This document shows, piece after piece, positions 19,698-29,959 of a stretch of 64,000 nucleotides of DNA. The position numbers were made by a program, and so were the translations under genes. The stretch comes from Ruminiclostridium sp. GTDB lineage: Bacteria > Bacillota > Clostridia > Oscillospirales > Ruminococcaceae. Under the pieces are notes generated by a model that was not told the origin of the DNA, did not search any database, and was given only the letters and a program-made list of their open reading frames with translations. How positions within the stretch are numbered: the stretch's first letter is position 1; every line of letters begins with the position of its first letter. The stretch lies in contig JAIKZF010000097.1 of assembly GCA_024682455.1 (NCBI GenBank), forward strand, positions 1 through 64,000. Reading direction: 5' to 3'.

Positions 19698-20467
19698 TAA
19701 AGATCACAGACACACATTCGCATTATGACGACGAGGCTTTCGACAGCGACAGATATGAGCTGCTGGAGAAGCTGCTTTCCGAGTCATGCGAGAAGATAGT
19801 TACGCTCGGCTGCGATACGGAGAAAAGCAGAATGTCGCTGGAGCTCGCGGAGAGATTCGACAACGTATACGCCGCCGTCGGTATACACCCCGAGAACTGC
19901 GGCGATACGGAGTATGAAGCCCTTGCGGAGATAAAAAGGCTCGCCGCGCACCCCAAGGCCGCCGCGATAGGCGAGATCGGTCTCGATTATCACTGGGAGC
20001 CGTTCGACAAAGATAAGCAGATACGCTTCTTCCGGGGGCAGCTTGAGCTGGCAAAGGAGCTCGGTATGCCGGTATGCGTACATTCCCGCGACTCTACAAA
20101 GGACGTGCTCGATATACTGCGGGAATACAAGCCAAACGGCGTTATGCACTGCTTCTCCGGCAGCATCGACACGGCAAGGGAGATCCTGTCATTCGGCATG
20201 ATGATAAGCTTCACGGGGCTGCTGACCTTTAAGAACGCAAAGAAGGCTGTCGAAGCTTGCCGATATATTCCCGTCGACAGGATTATGCTGGAGACCGACT
20301 GCCCGTATATGTCGCCTGTCCCGCACCGCGGAGAACGCAACGACAGCGGAAATCTGATATATACGGCGGAAAAGCTCGCCGAAATAAAGGGGCTTTCCGT
20401 GGAGGAAACGATAAGGATATGCAACGAGAACGCCGAGAGATTCTTCGGCTTCGGAAGGAAAGGATAA
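19694..20467 (+). CDS. TatD family DNase/hydrolase
   Basis: ITDTHSHYDDEAFDSDR, GEIGLDYHWE, METDCPYMSPVPHRGERNDSG. Confidence 0.95.
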   Translation: MIKITDTHSHYDDEAFDSDRYELLEKLLSESCEKIVTLGCDTEKSRMSLELAERFDNVYAAVGIHPENCGDTEYEALAEIKRLAAHPKAAAIGEIGLDYHWEPFDKDKQIRFFRGQLELAKELGMPVCVHSRDSTKDVLDILREYKPNGVMHCFSGSIDTAREILSFGMMISFTGLLTFKNAKKAVEACRYIPVDRIMLETDCPYMSPVPHRGERNDSGNLIYTAEKLAEIKGLSVEETIRICNENAERFFGFGRKG

Positions 20468-20471
20468 CAAA

Positions 20472-21386
20472 ATGGAGAGCGACGGTCAAAAACGAAAAAT
20501 AAAGCCTGCCGAAATACTTCTTTTTCCGCTGATACTGCTGAACAAGGGGCTGACCTTCATTCTGAGAAAGGCTATCGGAGGGAACTACGGCGATGATGTG
20601 ACCGAGGACGACATAATGTCAATGGTGGACGCCGGAAACGAAAGCGGCACTATCGAGGACGATCAGGCTGAGCTGATAAGCAATGTTTTCGAGTACAACG
20701 ATCTGCGGTGTGACGACGTCATGACGCACCGCGTGAACATTACCGCGATAGATGTCAATTCCACGCTTGACGATATCATATACCTCGCGCTTGACAAGGG
20801 CTTTTCGCGGATACCGGTGTATGAGAAGAGCATTGACAGGATAACCGGAGTTATTATCGTAAAGGATCTGCTGTGCCTTATCGGTGACGACGACCTTGCC
20901 TCATTCAACATAATGGACTTCATACGTGAGACCGTATATGTTCCGGAGAACTGTACCTGCAGCGACGCGTTCAAGATAATGACCGGAGCAAAGGCGGGCA
21001 TGGCTGTCGTAGTTGACGAATACGGCGGTACGGCGGGTATCGTGACTCTTGAAGATATCATTGAATCGGTAATGGGAAATATCCAGGACGAGTACGACTC
21101 GGAGAGCGCCGAGATAAAAAAGCTCGGCACGGACAAATATGAGATAAGCGGAGAAGCCGACCCGGACGAGGTCATGGAGCTTTTCGGCCATACGCTCCCG
21201 GAGGATCACGACTACGACACCATATCGGGCTTTGTGATAGACCTGCTTGAATACGTACCCGAGGATCTCCCCGAGGACTCGGACAAGAAGCCGCACGTTG
21301 ATTACAAGGATATACGGTTCGTTGTTCTCTCGGTGAACGACAAATGCATCGAACGGCTTATAGCGTTCAGGATACCTAAGGAATAG
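20472..21386 (+). CDS. CBS-domain CorC/HlyC-type protein without an obvious DUF21 membrane domain
   Basis: DDVMTHRVNITAIDVNSTLDDI, GFSRIPVYEKSIDRITGVIIVKDLL, VVDEYGGTAGIVTLEDIIE. Confidence 0.88.
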   Translation: MESDGQKRKIKPAEILLFPLILLNKGLTFILRKAIGGNYGDDVTEDDIMSMVDAGNESGTIEDDQAELISNVFEYNDLRCDDVMTHRVNITAIDVNSTLDDIIYLALDKGFSRIPVYEKSIDRITGVIIVKDLLCLIGDDDLASFNIMDFIRETVYVPENCTCSDAFKIMTGAKAGMAVVVDEYGGTAGIVTLEDIIESVMGNIQDEYDSESAEIKKLGTDKYEISGEADPDEVMELFGHTLPEDHDYDTISGFVIDLLEYVPEDLPEDSDKKPHVDYKDIRFVVLSVNDKCIERLIAFRIPKE

Positions 21387-21388
21387 AA

Positions 21389-21424
21389 TCAGGCTCCCGA
21401 TGAGCTTATCACCGGGAGCCGTTC
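21389..21424. terminator. Bidirectional stem-loop terminator between convergent genes
   Basis: GGCTCCCGatgagcttatcacCGGGAGCCGTTCTTATTT between convergent CorC-like gene and mreB. Confidence 0.75.
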
Positions 21425-22444
21425 TTATTTGTATTTGTAGAGCGATATCTTCTCGAAGCCGTCAAGCAGCTCATCGGACATACCGAACGCCGCCGATACT
21501 CCGCGAGCGACACATTCGAGCGGGTTATCGGCGACATAGCATTTAACGCGCGTCTCCTGCGTTATCGCCGCGGCAAGTCCTCCGAGCATTGCTCCGCCGC
21601 CTGTCAGCACTATGCCGTTCTCGTGGATATCACCGATAAGCTCGGGAGGCGTTACCTCAAGCACGGCCTTTATGCCGTCGATGATCTCCATTACCAGCTC
21701 CGCCACCGCCTCCGCCACATCGAGGTCGGATATATCCATAGTCACCGGCAGACCCTTTATCAGGTGTCTGCCCTTAATCTGCATCTTGTTCTCACCTGTC
21801 GGGTCGTAGACATTCGCTATTGTTTTCTTTATATTCTCGGCTGTTTTTTCGCCTATCAGCAGCTTGTATTTCTGCGTCACATACCTGATTATAGCGTCAT
21901 CGAACTTGTTGCCGGCGACCTTTATGGATTCGGACTTCACGATACCATTGAATGATACTACTGCCACATCTGCGGTACCGCCCCCTATATCCACGACCAT
22001 ATAGCCGTTGGGCTTTGAGATGTCTATACCAGCACCGAGCAGCGCTGCGATCGGCTCCTCGATTATATAGACCTTGCGCGCGCCCGCGGACAGAGCCGCC
22101 TCGACCACCGCTCTTGTCTCGACATCGGTGACCGACGAGGGTACGCAGATTATTATGCGGGGCTTCAGCAGCATACTTCCGCTGACCTTGCGGATAAACT
22201 CCGATATCATAGCCTCCGCCATGATGTTATCCGAGATAACCCCGTCCGCGAGAGGCTTCACGGCGACAATATACTCGGGAGTCCTGCCCAGCATTCTGTA
22301 CGCCTCCGCGCCTACCGCGAGCACCTGCTTTTTCTTCTTGTCATACGCGACGACGCTCGGTTCGTTTATCACTATGCCCTTGCCGCCGATAGTTATTATC
22401 GTGTTTGCGGTTCCGAGGTCTATGCCTATATCTATCGCGCTCAT
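21425..22444 (-). CDS. mreB: MreB/Mbl-family rod-shape determining protein
   Basis: IGIDLGTANTIITIGGKGIVINEPSVVAYDKKKKQVLAVGAEAYRMLGRTP; VVDIGGGTADVAVVS; GIVLTGGGAMLGGL. Confidence 0.93.
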   Translation of the reverse strand: MSAIDIGIDLGTANTIITIGGKGIVINEPSVVAYDKKKKQVLAVGAEAYRMLGRTPEYIVAVKPLADGVISDNIMAEAMISEFIRKVSGSMLLKPRIIICVPSSVTDVETRAVVEAALSAGARKVYIIEEPIAALLGAGIDISKPNGYMVVDIGGGTADVAVVSFNGIVKSESIKVAGNKFDDAIIRYVTQKYKLLIGEKTAENIKKTIANVYDPTGENKMQIKGRHLIKGLPVTMDISDLDVAEAVAELVMEIIDGIKAVLEVTPPELIGDIHENGIVLTGGGAMLGGLAAAITQETRVKCYVADNPLECVARGVSAAFGMSDELLDGFEKISLYKYK

Positions 22445-23793
22445 TCTTCTTCTGCATCTCCGTTCTTTGCGTTTATTTGTGCCGCTCTTTCCATAAGAGC
22501 GCTTTTTTCGTTCTCACATTTTTCATCTATAACCAGCTCCAGAAGAGTATTCAGGACATTTCCTATTTCCGCGCCTTCAAAGCCGAGTCCTTTGATATCA
22601 TTGCCGTTCACCGCAAGGTCCTTAAGCGAAAAGCACTCACGCTCGGCTATGATCTCATGTGCGGTCTTCTCCGCTGCGTGATAGGTCTCTATCCGTCCTC
22701 GGCAGTCGGGAGCCTTTCCCATATCGTCGGCGATATGGACCTTTATCATATCGAGGAACATATCGTTCCCGTAACGGTTAAGATAACGCTTTATCAGGTT
22801 TTTCCTGTTCTCTATCGGGATATCGTGGGTCTCTATAAGCCTCAGCACCTTGTCCGACATCTCATTGCTGTATTTCAGCCTCTTCATGAAGCGCTCCGCG
22901 ACTTCCATGCTGCCCTTCGCGTGACCCTTGAAGTGACCGACGCCGTCCGCGCCGACAGTGAAATACGCGGGCTTGCCTATATCGTGCAGCAGCATCGTAA
23001 GGCGCAGGCCCGGCTCGGGCTCTATCGCGCCGACCGTCGCAATGATATGTCCGAGCACATCACGGTCATGGTACTTCGTGCGCTGTTCAAAGCCCCGGCA
23101 CTCCTCGAACTCCGGCAGGAATACCGATATGACGTCGCTGAACTCCCGCAGAACGTCAACACAGTCGCCGCAAAGCATTCTGTTGAGCTCCGCCGCGATA
23201 CGCTCGCCCGCAATGTTTTCGAGAAGCTGTCTGTTCCTGTGTATCGAATCGGCAGTCCCCCGCTCTATCTTAAGCGAGTAGCACGAAGCGAACCTCAACG
23301 CCCGGAGTATGCGCAGACCGTCCTCCGCGAAGCGCTCGTCGGGGTCGCCTATCGCGCGCACGATGCCTTTTTGAAGGTCTTTTCTGCCGCCGAAAATATC
23401 AACTATCCCGACCGCGGGATTGTACGCCATGGCGTTTATCGTAAAGTCCCGCCGCCGCAGATCCTCCGCGAGCTTCGTGGTGAATGTGACGTTTTCCGGA
23501 CGGCGGTTGTCCGTGTACCTGCCGTCTACGCGGTAGGTCGTCACCTCAATGGGCATACCGTCCGATATCACGGTCAGGGTGCCGTACTTTATCCCGGTCT
23601 CTATGACCCGTAAGCCCTCGAACGCCCGCTTCATTTCGTCGGGAGCCGCGCTTGTCGTTATGTCGTAGTCCTTCGGCTCGATACCGAGCATGAAGTTGCG
23701 TATGCAGCCCCCGACTGCGTACGCCTCATAGCCATTCCCCGTCAGCTGGTCGATCACGGCTGTAACATTAGCCGGGAGCGTAAAATTACTCAT
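22441..23793 (-). CDS. cca: CCA tRNA nucleotidyltransferase with HD domain
   Basis: AYAVGGCIRNFMLGIEPKDYDITTSA; RRDFTINAMAYNP; LLHDIGKPAYFT. Confidence 0.93.
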   Translation of the reverse strand: MSNFTLPANVTAVIDQLTGNGYEAYAVGGCIRNFMLGIEPKDYDITTSAAPDEMKRAFEGLRVIETGIKYGTLTVISDGMPIEVTTYRVDGRYTDNRRPENVTFTTKLAEDLRRRDFTINAMAYNPAVGIVDIFGGRKDLQKGIVRAIGDPDERFAEDGLRILRALRFASCYSLKIERGTADSIHRNRQLLENIAGERIAAELNRMLCGDCVDVLREFSDVISVFLPEFEECRGFEQRTKYHDRDVLGHIIATVGAIEPEPGLRLTMLLHDIGKPAYFTVGADGVGHFKGHAKGSMEVAERFMKRLKYSNEMSDKVLRLIETHDIPIENRKNLIKRYLNRYGNDMFLDMIKVHIADDMGKAPDCRGRIETYHAAEKTAHEIIAERECFSLKDLAVNGNDIKGLGFEGAEIGNVLNTLLELVIDEKCENEKSALMERAAQINAKNGDAEEE

Positions 23794-25057
23794 CTGTCAT
23801 CTCTTTGATAATCTCGTTTGCCTTTTCGTAGATAAGCTCCGGCTTCTCGCCGACAAAGAACTCTCCGCACTCATAGAGGAGTCTTCCGTTGACCATGGTG
23901 CGCTTTACGTTCTGTTTGGAGCCGGCATAAACTATGTTCTTCGCGATGTTGTTGAGCGGCTGCATATTCGGCTGATCAAGATCTATTTCTATGATATCAG
24001 CCTTCTTGCCGACCGCGAGCACGTCACAGTCATAAAGCCGCATGGCGTGTGCGCCGGTCACGCACGCCATTTTCAGCACCTCCGCCGCGTCGCACGTCTC
24101 GGCGTTGTTTTCCCTGACCTTCTGGAGAGCGGTGACAAGGAACATCTCGCGGAACATATCGAGGCAGTTGTTGCTCGCAGGGCCGTCGGTGCCTATCGCT
24201 ACCGGGATATTCTCCTTCAGGAAGCGGCATATCGGTGCCACGCCGCTCGCGAGCTTCAGGTTGGACGCGGGGTTCGTCACCGCGAACAGCTTCTTCTCCC
24301 TGAATATCTCAAAGTCGCGGTCGCTCATCCATACACAGTGATACCCGCCGCCGCCGTAATTATACATACCTATGCTGTCGAGCAGCTCGGTTGGGGTCTT
24401 TCCGTAGCGTTCAAGGCAGCCGTCGACCTCGTTCTTCGTCTCGGAGCTGTGTACGAATACGGGAAGCTTTCTCCTGTTCGCAAGATCGGAAAGCTGCTGC
24501 ATCAGCTCAATGCTCGTTGTGTACTCCGCATGGAAGCCGAGGTGATAGGATATAAGCGGGTCAACGGAGCTGAACTTGTCGTAGTCGAGCTCCATCTGCT
24601 CCACGGTACCGCCGAAGTTGTTCATGGAATCGCAGAGAACGGTGCGAAAACCGCTGTCTATGCTTGCGTCCGCGATAGCCTCGGTCTTCATGTACATATC
24701 GAAGTTTGCCGTTATACCGCTCGTCAGGTATTCAAGTATACCAAGGCGCGAGAGCCAGTAAACACGGTCGGGCGTGAGCTTTGCCTCCATGGGGAATACG
24801 CGGTTGTAAAGCCATTCCTGCAGCGGCAGATCGTCCGCGTATGAACGCAGGAACGTCATCGCCGTATGTGTGTGGGCGTTCTTGAAGCCGGGCATAAGTA
24901 CGTTGCCCCTGCAGTCTATCTCATTATCAAAGCCTGCCTCGCCATTATCGTCACCGATGTACGATATCTTGTCGCCGTCAACGTGAAGCTCACCTTCGGT
25001 GATGTTGATGCCTTCGGCCATTGTGAGGATCCGCGCGTTGTAAAATCTTGTCTTCAT
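23786..25057 (-). CDS. mtaD: Amidohydrolase, 5-methylthioadenosine/S-adenosylhomocysteine deaminase type
   Basis: VLMPGFKNAHTHTAMTFLRSYADDLPLQEWLYNRVFPMEAKL; GTDGPASNNCLDMFREM. Confidence 0.88.
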   Translation of the reverse strand: MKTRFYNARILTMAEGINITEGELHVDGDKISYIGDDNGEAGFDNEIDCRGNVLMPGFKNAHTHTAMTFLRSYADDLPLQEWLYNRVFPMEAKLTPDRVYWLSRLGILEYLTSGITANFDMYMKTEAIADASIDSGFRTVLCDSMNNFGGTVEQMELDYDKFSSVDPLISYHLGFHAEYTTSIELMQQLSDLANRRKLPVFVHSSETKNEVDGCLERYGKTPTELLDSIGMYNYGGGGYHCVWMSDRDFEIFREKKLFAVTNPASNLKLASGVAPICRFLKENIPVAIGTDGPASNNCLDMFREMFLVTALQKVRENNAETCDAAEVLKMACVTGAHAMRLYDCDVLAVGKKADIIEIDLDQPNMQPLNNIAKNIVYAGSKQNVKRTMVNGRLLYECGEFFVGEKPELIYEKANEIIKEMTDE

Positions 25058-25062
25058 TTTCC

Positions 25063-25566
25063 TTATCCTTTCGTTATTTCAAGCTCCTTACAGCACCATT
25101 CCTCGCTGCGGAAGCCGAATTTTTCCGATACTCCCGTATCCCTGAACCCTACCGACAGATAGCAGCCGAGAGCGGGCTCGTTTTCGGCAAATACCCCGAT
25201 CGTGACCTTCTTCGCCTTCATTATACCGAACGCGTAACTCAGCGCAAGGCTCACCATTTCCTTACCGAGCCCTCTGCCGCGCTTCGCGTCGTCTATTATC
25301 ACATAGCCCAGCCTTACCGTGTCGATATTGCCGGGCACCGGGAAGCGTATATTTATATGTCCAGCTATGCCTGTCTCGTCATACGCAGTGAAGTGATACA
25401 CGTCCTCCGCTCCCGGAGAGCTTTCATACTGCGTGTTCAGGTCGTCCGCGGTTATCGGGTAGCTCTCAAACCTGTCGGCGCACCAGAATCTGAACGAACG
25501 CTCGTCCTTTATCCAGCCGACTATCGTCCCGGCGTCGCTTTTTCTGTACGGTCTCAGTCTCAGCAT
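25063..25566 (-). CDS. GNAT family N-acetyltransferase
   Basis: [57 protein letters not shown]. Confidence 0.88.
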   Translation of the reverse strand: MLRLRPYRKSDAGTIVGWIKDERSFRFWCADRFESYPITADDLNTQYESSPGAEDVYHFTAYDETGIAGHINIRFPVPGNIDTVRLGYVIIDDAKRGRGLGKEMVSLALSYAFGIMKAKKVTIGVFAENEPALGCYLSVGFRDTGVSEKFGFRSEEWCCKELEITKG

Positions 25567-26621
25567 TTCTTCTCCTTTCCGAATAACGCCGGTATGCTCT
25601 CCGAATACGGATATCTGCATATCCCCTTTTCCGTTACTATCGCGGTTATGAGCTCCGCGTCGGTTACGTCGAACGCGGGGTTGTAGCATTTCACCGAGGC
25701 AGGTGCCATTGGCTCCGTGTAGAATTTCGACTTTATCTCTTCGGGGTCGCGTTCCTCGATCTTTATATCCGCTCCCGTCTTACATTCCATATCTATCGTG
25801 GACGACGGACAGAACACATAGAACGGAACTCCGTAATGCTTCGCGAGCACCGCGACTCCGCTCGTTCCGATCTTGTTCGCTGTATCGCCGTTTGCAGCAA
25901 CTCTGTCACATCCGACAAAGCAGGCGTTGATCCTGCCCTGCTTCATCACTATGCTTGCCATATTGTCGCAGATGAGCGTTACGTCTATGCCTGCCTTGTC
26001 AAGCTCATAGGCGGTCAGGCGCGCGCCCTGCAGGAGCGGTCTTGTCTCGTCGGTGTAAGCGTGGAATTTGTAGCCCTTTTCGGCACCCAGTATAAGCGTC
26101 CCGAGGCCTGTCCCGTACAGCGAGGTAGCCAGCGGACCCGCGTTGCAGTGCGTAAGAACGCCGTCGCCGTCCTTAACGAGCGTCAGACCGTATTCCGATA
26201 TGGCTCTGCACATTGCGATGTCCTCGTCCTGTATCGCTGTACATTCCTTACGCATAGCCGCGAGCATTCCCGCTGTATCTGTCCCGGGATACTCCATAGC
26301 AGCGCTCTCGACGCGCCGCAGGGCGTGGAAAAGGTTCACCGCCGTGGGACGCGAGGAATTGATATACGCCGCTATATGGTGCATCTCAGTGAGGAATTTC
26401 TCCCTGTCCGCGTCTCCGAGGCCATTCATCGTCACATATAGTCCCATTCCTGCGCAGATGCCTATCGCGGGAGCTCCGCGGACTTTGAGCGCCTTTATCG
26501 CTTCATAGAAATCCTCAGGCGTAACAAGTGAAAGATATTCAAGCCTGTTCGGAAGCTGAGTCTGGTCAATTATGACAACGCTTTTTCCGTCCTCGGACAG
26601 CACTACATTTTCGGGTCTCAT
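25560..26621 (-). CDS. mtnA: S-methyl-5-thioribose-1-phosphate isomerase
   Basis: [87 protein letters not shown]. Confidence 0.95.
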   Translation of the reverse strand: MRPENVVLSEDGKSVVIIDQTQLPNRLEYLSLVTPEDFYEAIKALKVRGAPAIGICAGMGLYVTMNGLGDADREKFLTEMHHIAAYINSSRPTAVNLFHALRRVESAAMEYPGTDTAGMLAAMRKECTAIQDEDIAMCRAISEYGLTLVKDGDGVLTHCNAGPLATSLYGTGLGTLILGAEKGYKFHAYTDETRPLLQGARLTAYELDKAGIDVTLICDNMASIVMKQGRINACFVGCDRVAANGDTANKIGTSGVAVLAKHYGVPFYVFCPSSTIDMECKTGADIKIEERDPEEIKSKFYTEPMAPASVKCYNPAFDVTDAELITAIVTEKGICRYPYSESIPALFGKEKKC

Positions 26622-26636
26622 AGCTTTCCTTTCAGA

Positions 26637-27467
26637 TCAAAGTATTTCGTGTATATTCTTTATCGAAGCTCTTATCAGCTTTTTGAACAGCGGAGCCGCC
26701 TTGTCGGAAGCCTCGATGACCTCCTGATGAGTCAGCGGGTTGTCCGTAAGCCCGCAGCCGAGGTTGCAGACGCAGGAAATACCTACCACTCTCATTCCGG
26801 CATGATTGGCGGCTATCGTTTCGCAGGCTGTGCTCATGCCTATCGCGTCGGCTCCGAGCAGACGGCACATACGCACCTCGGCGGGGGTCTCGAAATTCGG
26901 TCCGGTGAGCTGGATATATACGCCCTGCTTAAGGTCGATGTCCAGCGCCTTTGCCGCCTTTATCACCTGCTCACGGAGCTGCTTGTCATATATTTCGTGC
27001 ATATCGGGGAAACGTGTGCCCAGCTCCTCGAAATTCGCGCCTATCAGCGGACTCGGAACAAAGTTCGCTATCTGATCGGTTATCAGCATGAAGTCGCCCG
27101 CGGTGAAGTCCGTGTTGCAGGAGCCGCTGGCGTTTGTAACGAACAGCACCTTCGCGCCCATGAGCTTCATCAGGCGTGTCGGAAGCACGACGTCCTGCAT
27201 AGGGTAGCCCTCGTAGTAGTGGACTCTTCCCTGCATTATCACAACAGGAACTCCCTCCATATATCCGAACACGAACCTGCCCTTGTGACCGAATACCGTC
27301 GACTGCGGGAAGCCCTCTATATCCCTGTAATCGAGCACGGCCTTCACGTCTATCTCGTCGGCAAGGGCTCCGAGCCCCGAGCCGAGTATGAGCGCGACCT
27401 CCGGCTTGAAATCTATCTTTTCCTTAAAGCATTCATAGCATTTCCCGAGCTTTTCCTGTGGTGTCAT
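26637..27467 (-). CDS. Purine-nucleoside phosphorylase (possible methylthioinosine phosphorylase)
   Basis: ALILGSGLGALADEI; RVHYYEGYPMQDVVLPTRLMKLMGAKVLFVTNASGSCN; VYIQLTGPNFETPAEVRMCRLLGADAIGMSTACETIAANHAGM. Confidence 0.93.
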   Translation of the reverse strand: MTPQEKLGKCYECFKEKIDFKPEVALILGSGLGALADEIDVKAVLDYRDIEGFPQSTVFGHKGRFVFGYMEGVPVVIMQGRVHYYEGYPMQDVVLPTRLMKLMGAKVLFVTNASGSCNTDFTAGDFMLITDQIANFVPSPLIGANFEELGTRFPDMHEIYDKQLREQVIKAAKALDIDLKQGVYIQLTGPNFETPAEVRMCRLLGADAIGMSTACETIAANHAGMRVVGISCVCNLGCGLTDNPLTHQEVIEASDKAAPLFKKLIRASIKNIHEIL

Positions 27468-27616
27468 AGCGTTTGTTCCTTTCCTGATATATCAACTTTC
27501 TGTATCCGCCGAAGCTGATACAGAAATTATTATACCATATTTTTCCTTTTTTTTCAATATCTTTGTGAACAATAGTCCCGATTTTTGCAAAAACGGGACT
27601 ATAATTAAAAAAAGTC

Positions 27617-27645
27617 TTGAAATCGGAGAGTTTTTGTTATATAAT
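27617..27645 (+). promoter_or_regulatory. SigA-type promoter upstream of DUF1846 gene
   Basis: TTGAAA - 17 bp - TATAAT. Confidence 0.8.
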
Positions 27646-27682
27646 AGATGTGTTATTGATTTTCTGCGGAAAGGATACTGAA

Positions 27683-29167
27683 ATGGAAGCTGACAAAAGA
27701 ATCGGATTTGACAATGACCTTTATCTCAAGACCCAGTCGGAGCATATCCGCGAGAGGATATCACACTTTGACGACAAGCTCTACCTTGAATTCGGCGGAA
27801 AGCTTTTCGACGACTATCACGCGTCGAGGGTACTGCCGGGCTTCATGCCGGACAGCAAACTGAAAATGCTGCTCCAGCTGAAGGACGACGCGGAGATCGT
27901 TATAGTCATAAACTCCGGCGATATCGAGAAGAACAAGATACGCGGAGACCTCGGCATTACCTATGATGTCGATGTGATAAGACTGATAAGCGTTTTCCGC
28001 AAGATCGGACTGTATGTGAGCAGCGTGGTGCTGACGCAGTACGAAAACCAGACATCGGCGGACGCTTTCGCCGAGCGTCTCAAAGCTCTCGGCGTGAAGG
28101 TGTACCACCACTACCGCATAAGCGGCTATCCGTCCAATCTGTCGCTGATAATGAGCGACGAGGGCTACGGAAAGAACGACTACATCGAAACGACCCGCCA
28201 CCTCGTCGTTATAACCGCTCCGGGCCCCGGAAGCGGCAAAATGGCTACCTGCCTCTCCCAGCTCTACCACGAGCATAAGCGCGGGCTGAACGCGGGCTAC
28301 GCGAAGTTCGAGACCTTCCCGATATGGAACCTGCCCCTTAAGCACCCGGTGAACATCGCGTATGAGGCTGCGACCTCCGACCTGAACGACGTCAATATGA
28401 TCGACCCGTTCCACGTTGAGGCTTACGGCCAGACGACCGTTAACTATAACCGCGACGTTGAGATATTCCCCGTGCTAAATGCCATGTTCGAGAGCATTTT
28501 CGGGAAATCGCCCTACAAGTCCCCGACGGACATGGGCGTAAATATGGCGGGCAACTGCATTATAAACGACGATATCGTGAGAGAAGCCGCCAAGGAAGAG
28601 ATCATAAGGCGCTACTACGTCGGACTCTGCGACCACCGCAAGGGGCTTATCTCCGACGATGAGGTATATAAGCTGGAGCTGCTGATGCAGCAGGCGGGCG
28701 TTACCAAGGAAGACCGCCGCGTTGTCGCTCCAGCCCTCGCGAAGGAGCAGGCGACCGGAAATCCCGCGGCGGCTATGGAGCTGCCCGACGGTACGATAAT
28801 CACCGGAAAGACCTCCAATCTGCTCGGAGCCTCCTCTGCCCTGCTGCTCAACGCCCTGAAATACTTCGGCGGGATAGACGACGAAAAGCTCCTCATGTCG
28901 CCGGTGGTCATCGAGCCTATTCAGGATCTTAAAGTCAATCATCTCGGCAACATCAACCCGAGACTGCATACCGACGAGACTCTTCTAGCGCTTTCGATAT
29001 GCGCCACCACAAGCGAGGACGCGAAGAAGGCTATCGAGCAGCTTTCCAAGCTCCGCGGCTGCGACGTACATTCTACGGTCATACTTTCGGCGGTAGACGA
29101 ACGCACATTCAAGCGCCTGGGTGTGAACCTAACCTGTGAGCCGAAATACGGCACACCCGAATCATAA
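27683..29167 (+). CDS. DUF1846 family protein
   Basis: About 495 aa; RIGFDNDLYLKTQSEHIRERISHFDDKLYLEFGGKLFDDYHASRVLPGFMPDSKLKML is the characteristic DUF1846 N-terminus. Confidence 0.93.
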   Translation: MEADKRIGFDNDLYLKTQSEHIRERISHFDDKLYLEFGGKLFDDYHASRVLPGFMPDSKLKMLLQLKDDAEIVIVINSGDIEKNKIRGDLGITYDVDVIRLISVFRKIGLYVSSVVLTQYENQTSADAFAERLKALGVKVYHHYRISGYPSNLSLIMSDEGYGKNDYIETTRHLVVITAPGPGSGKMATCLSQLYHEHKRGLNAGYAKFETFPIWNLPLKHPVNIAYEAATSDLNDVNMIDPFHVEAYGQTTVNYNRDVEIFPVLNAMFESIFGKSPYKSPTDMGVNMAGNCIINDDIVREAAKEEIIRRYYVGLCDHRKGLISDDEVYKLELLMQQAGVTKEDRRVVAPALAKEQATGNPAAAMELPDGTIITGKTSNLLGASSALLLNALKYFGGIDDEKLLMSPVVIEPIQDLKVNHLGNINPRLHTDETLLALSICATTSEDAKKAIEQLSKLRGCDVHSTVILSAVDERTFKRLGVNLTCEPKYGTPES

Positions 29168-29170
29168 GCC

Positions 29171-29959
29171 ATGCGCGTAGTTTCCATATGCAGCTCCAGC
29201 AAGGCTAACTGCACCTACATAGAGAGCGGAGGCAAAGGCTTCATAGTCGATATCGGCTGCACATACAAAGCCTTATGCAGCGGGCTGGCACTCGCCGGAC
29301 GAAGCGTTGACGACATAAACGCGGTGTTCATCACTCACGAGCATTCCGACCACATCGACGGGCTGAACGTGCTCACAAAGCACCTGAATGTTCCCGTCTA
29401 CGCCTCCGAGGGAACGATGAACGCGATAATTAGCAAGGGAAAGGCAGCTCCCGGCGCCGATCTCCGACTCGCGGACGAAGCCGTGAACGCTCCCGTGAAC
29501 GTGAAGGCTCACGCCTTCCGCACACCCCATGACAGCGCAGAAAGCACCGACTACACGTTCTCCGACGGCGAAAGCAGGATAGCGATATGCACCGACCTCG
29601 GGAAAGTAACCGACGAGGTGCGCGAAAACCTGCTCGGCTGCCGGTTCGTGCTGCTCGAATCGAACTATGACCCGCAGATGCTCACGCGAAACCTTAATTA
29701 CAGCTACCCGCTGAAGGAACGCATACGCTCGGACAGAGGACACCTTTCTAACGGCGACTGCGCGGCTTTCGCGAGAGAGCTTGTGAGCTCGGGAACGGTA
29801 TCGCTTATGCTGGGACATCTGAGCCAGAACAACAATACCCCGGAGCTCGCGCTGTCCGTTACGGAACGCGCGCTGTCCGCCGCGGGAGCCGTTCGCGGCA
29901 GGGACTATATCCTCGGCGCTGCGGCAGTAGTCGGAAACGGGAAAGCAATAGCGATATGA
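29171..29959 (+). CDS. MBL-fold metallo-hydrolase (WalJ/YycJ-like)
   Basis: SICSSSKANCTYIESGGKGFIVDIGCTYK; FITHEHSDHIDGL; LESNYDPQML; GHLSNGDCAAFA. Confidence 0.88.
   Translation: MRVVSICSSSKANCTYIESGGKGFIVDIGCTYKALCSGLALAGRSVDDINAVFITHEHSDHIDGLNVLTKHLNVPVYASEGTMNAIISKGKAAPGADLRLADEAVNAPVNVKAHAFRTPHDSAESTDYTFSDGESRIAICTDLGKVTDEVRENLLGCRFVLLESNYDPQMLTRNLNYSYPLKERIRSDRGHLSNGDCAAFARELVSSGTVSLMLGHLSQNNNTPELALSVTERALSAAGAVRGRDYILGAAAVVGNGKAIAI

Noticed and set aside
20472-21386. CorC-like gene considered as a truncated/pseudogene because the DUF21 membrane domain is missing
   Set aside because: The frame is intact with a plausible start and CorC proteins lacking DUF21 are known; no evidence of decay.
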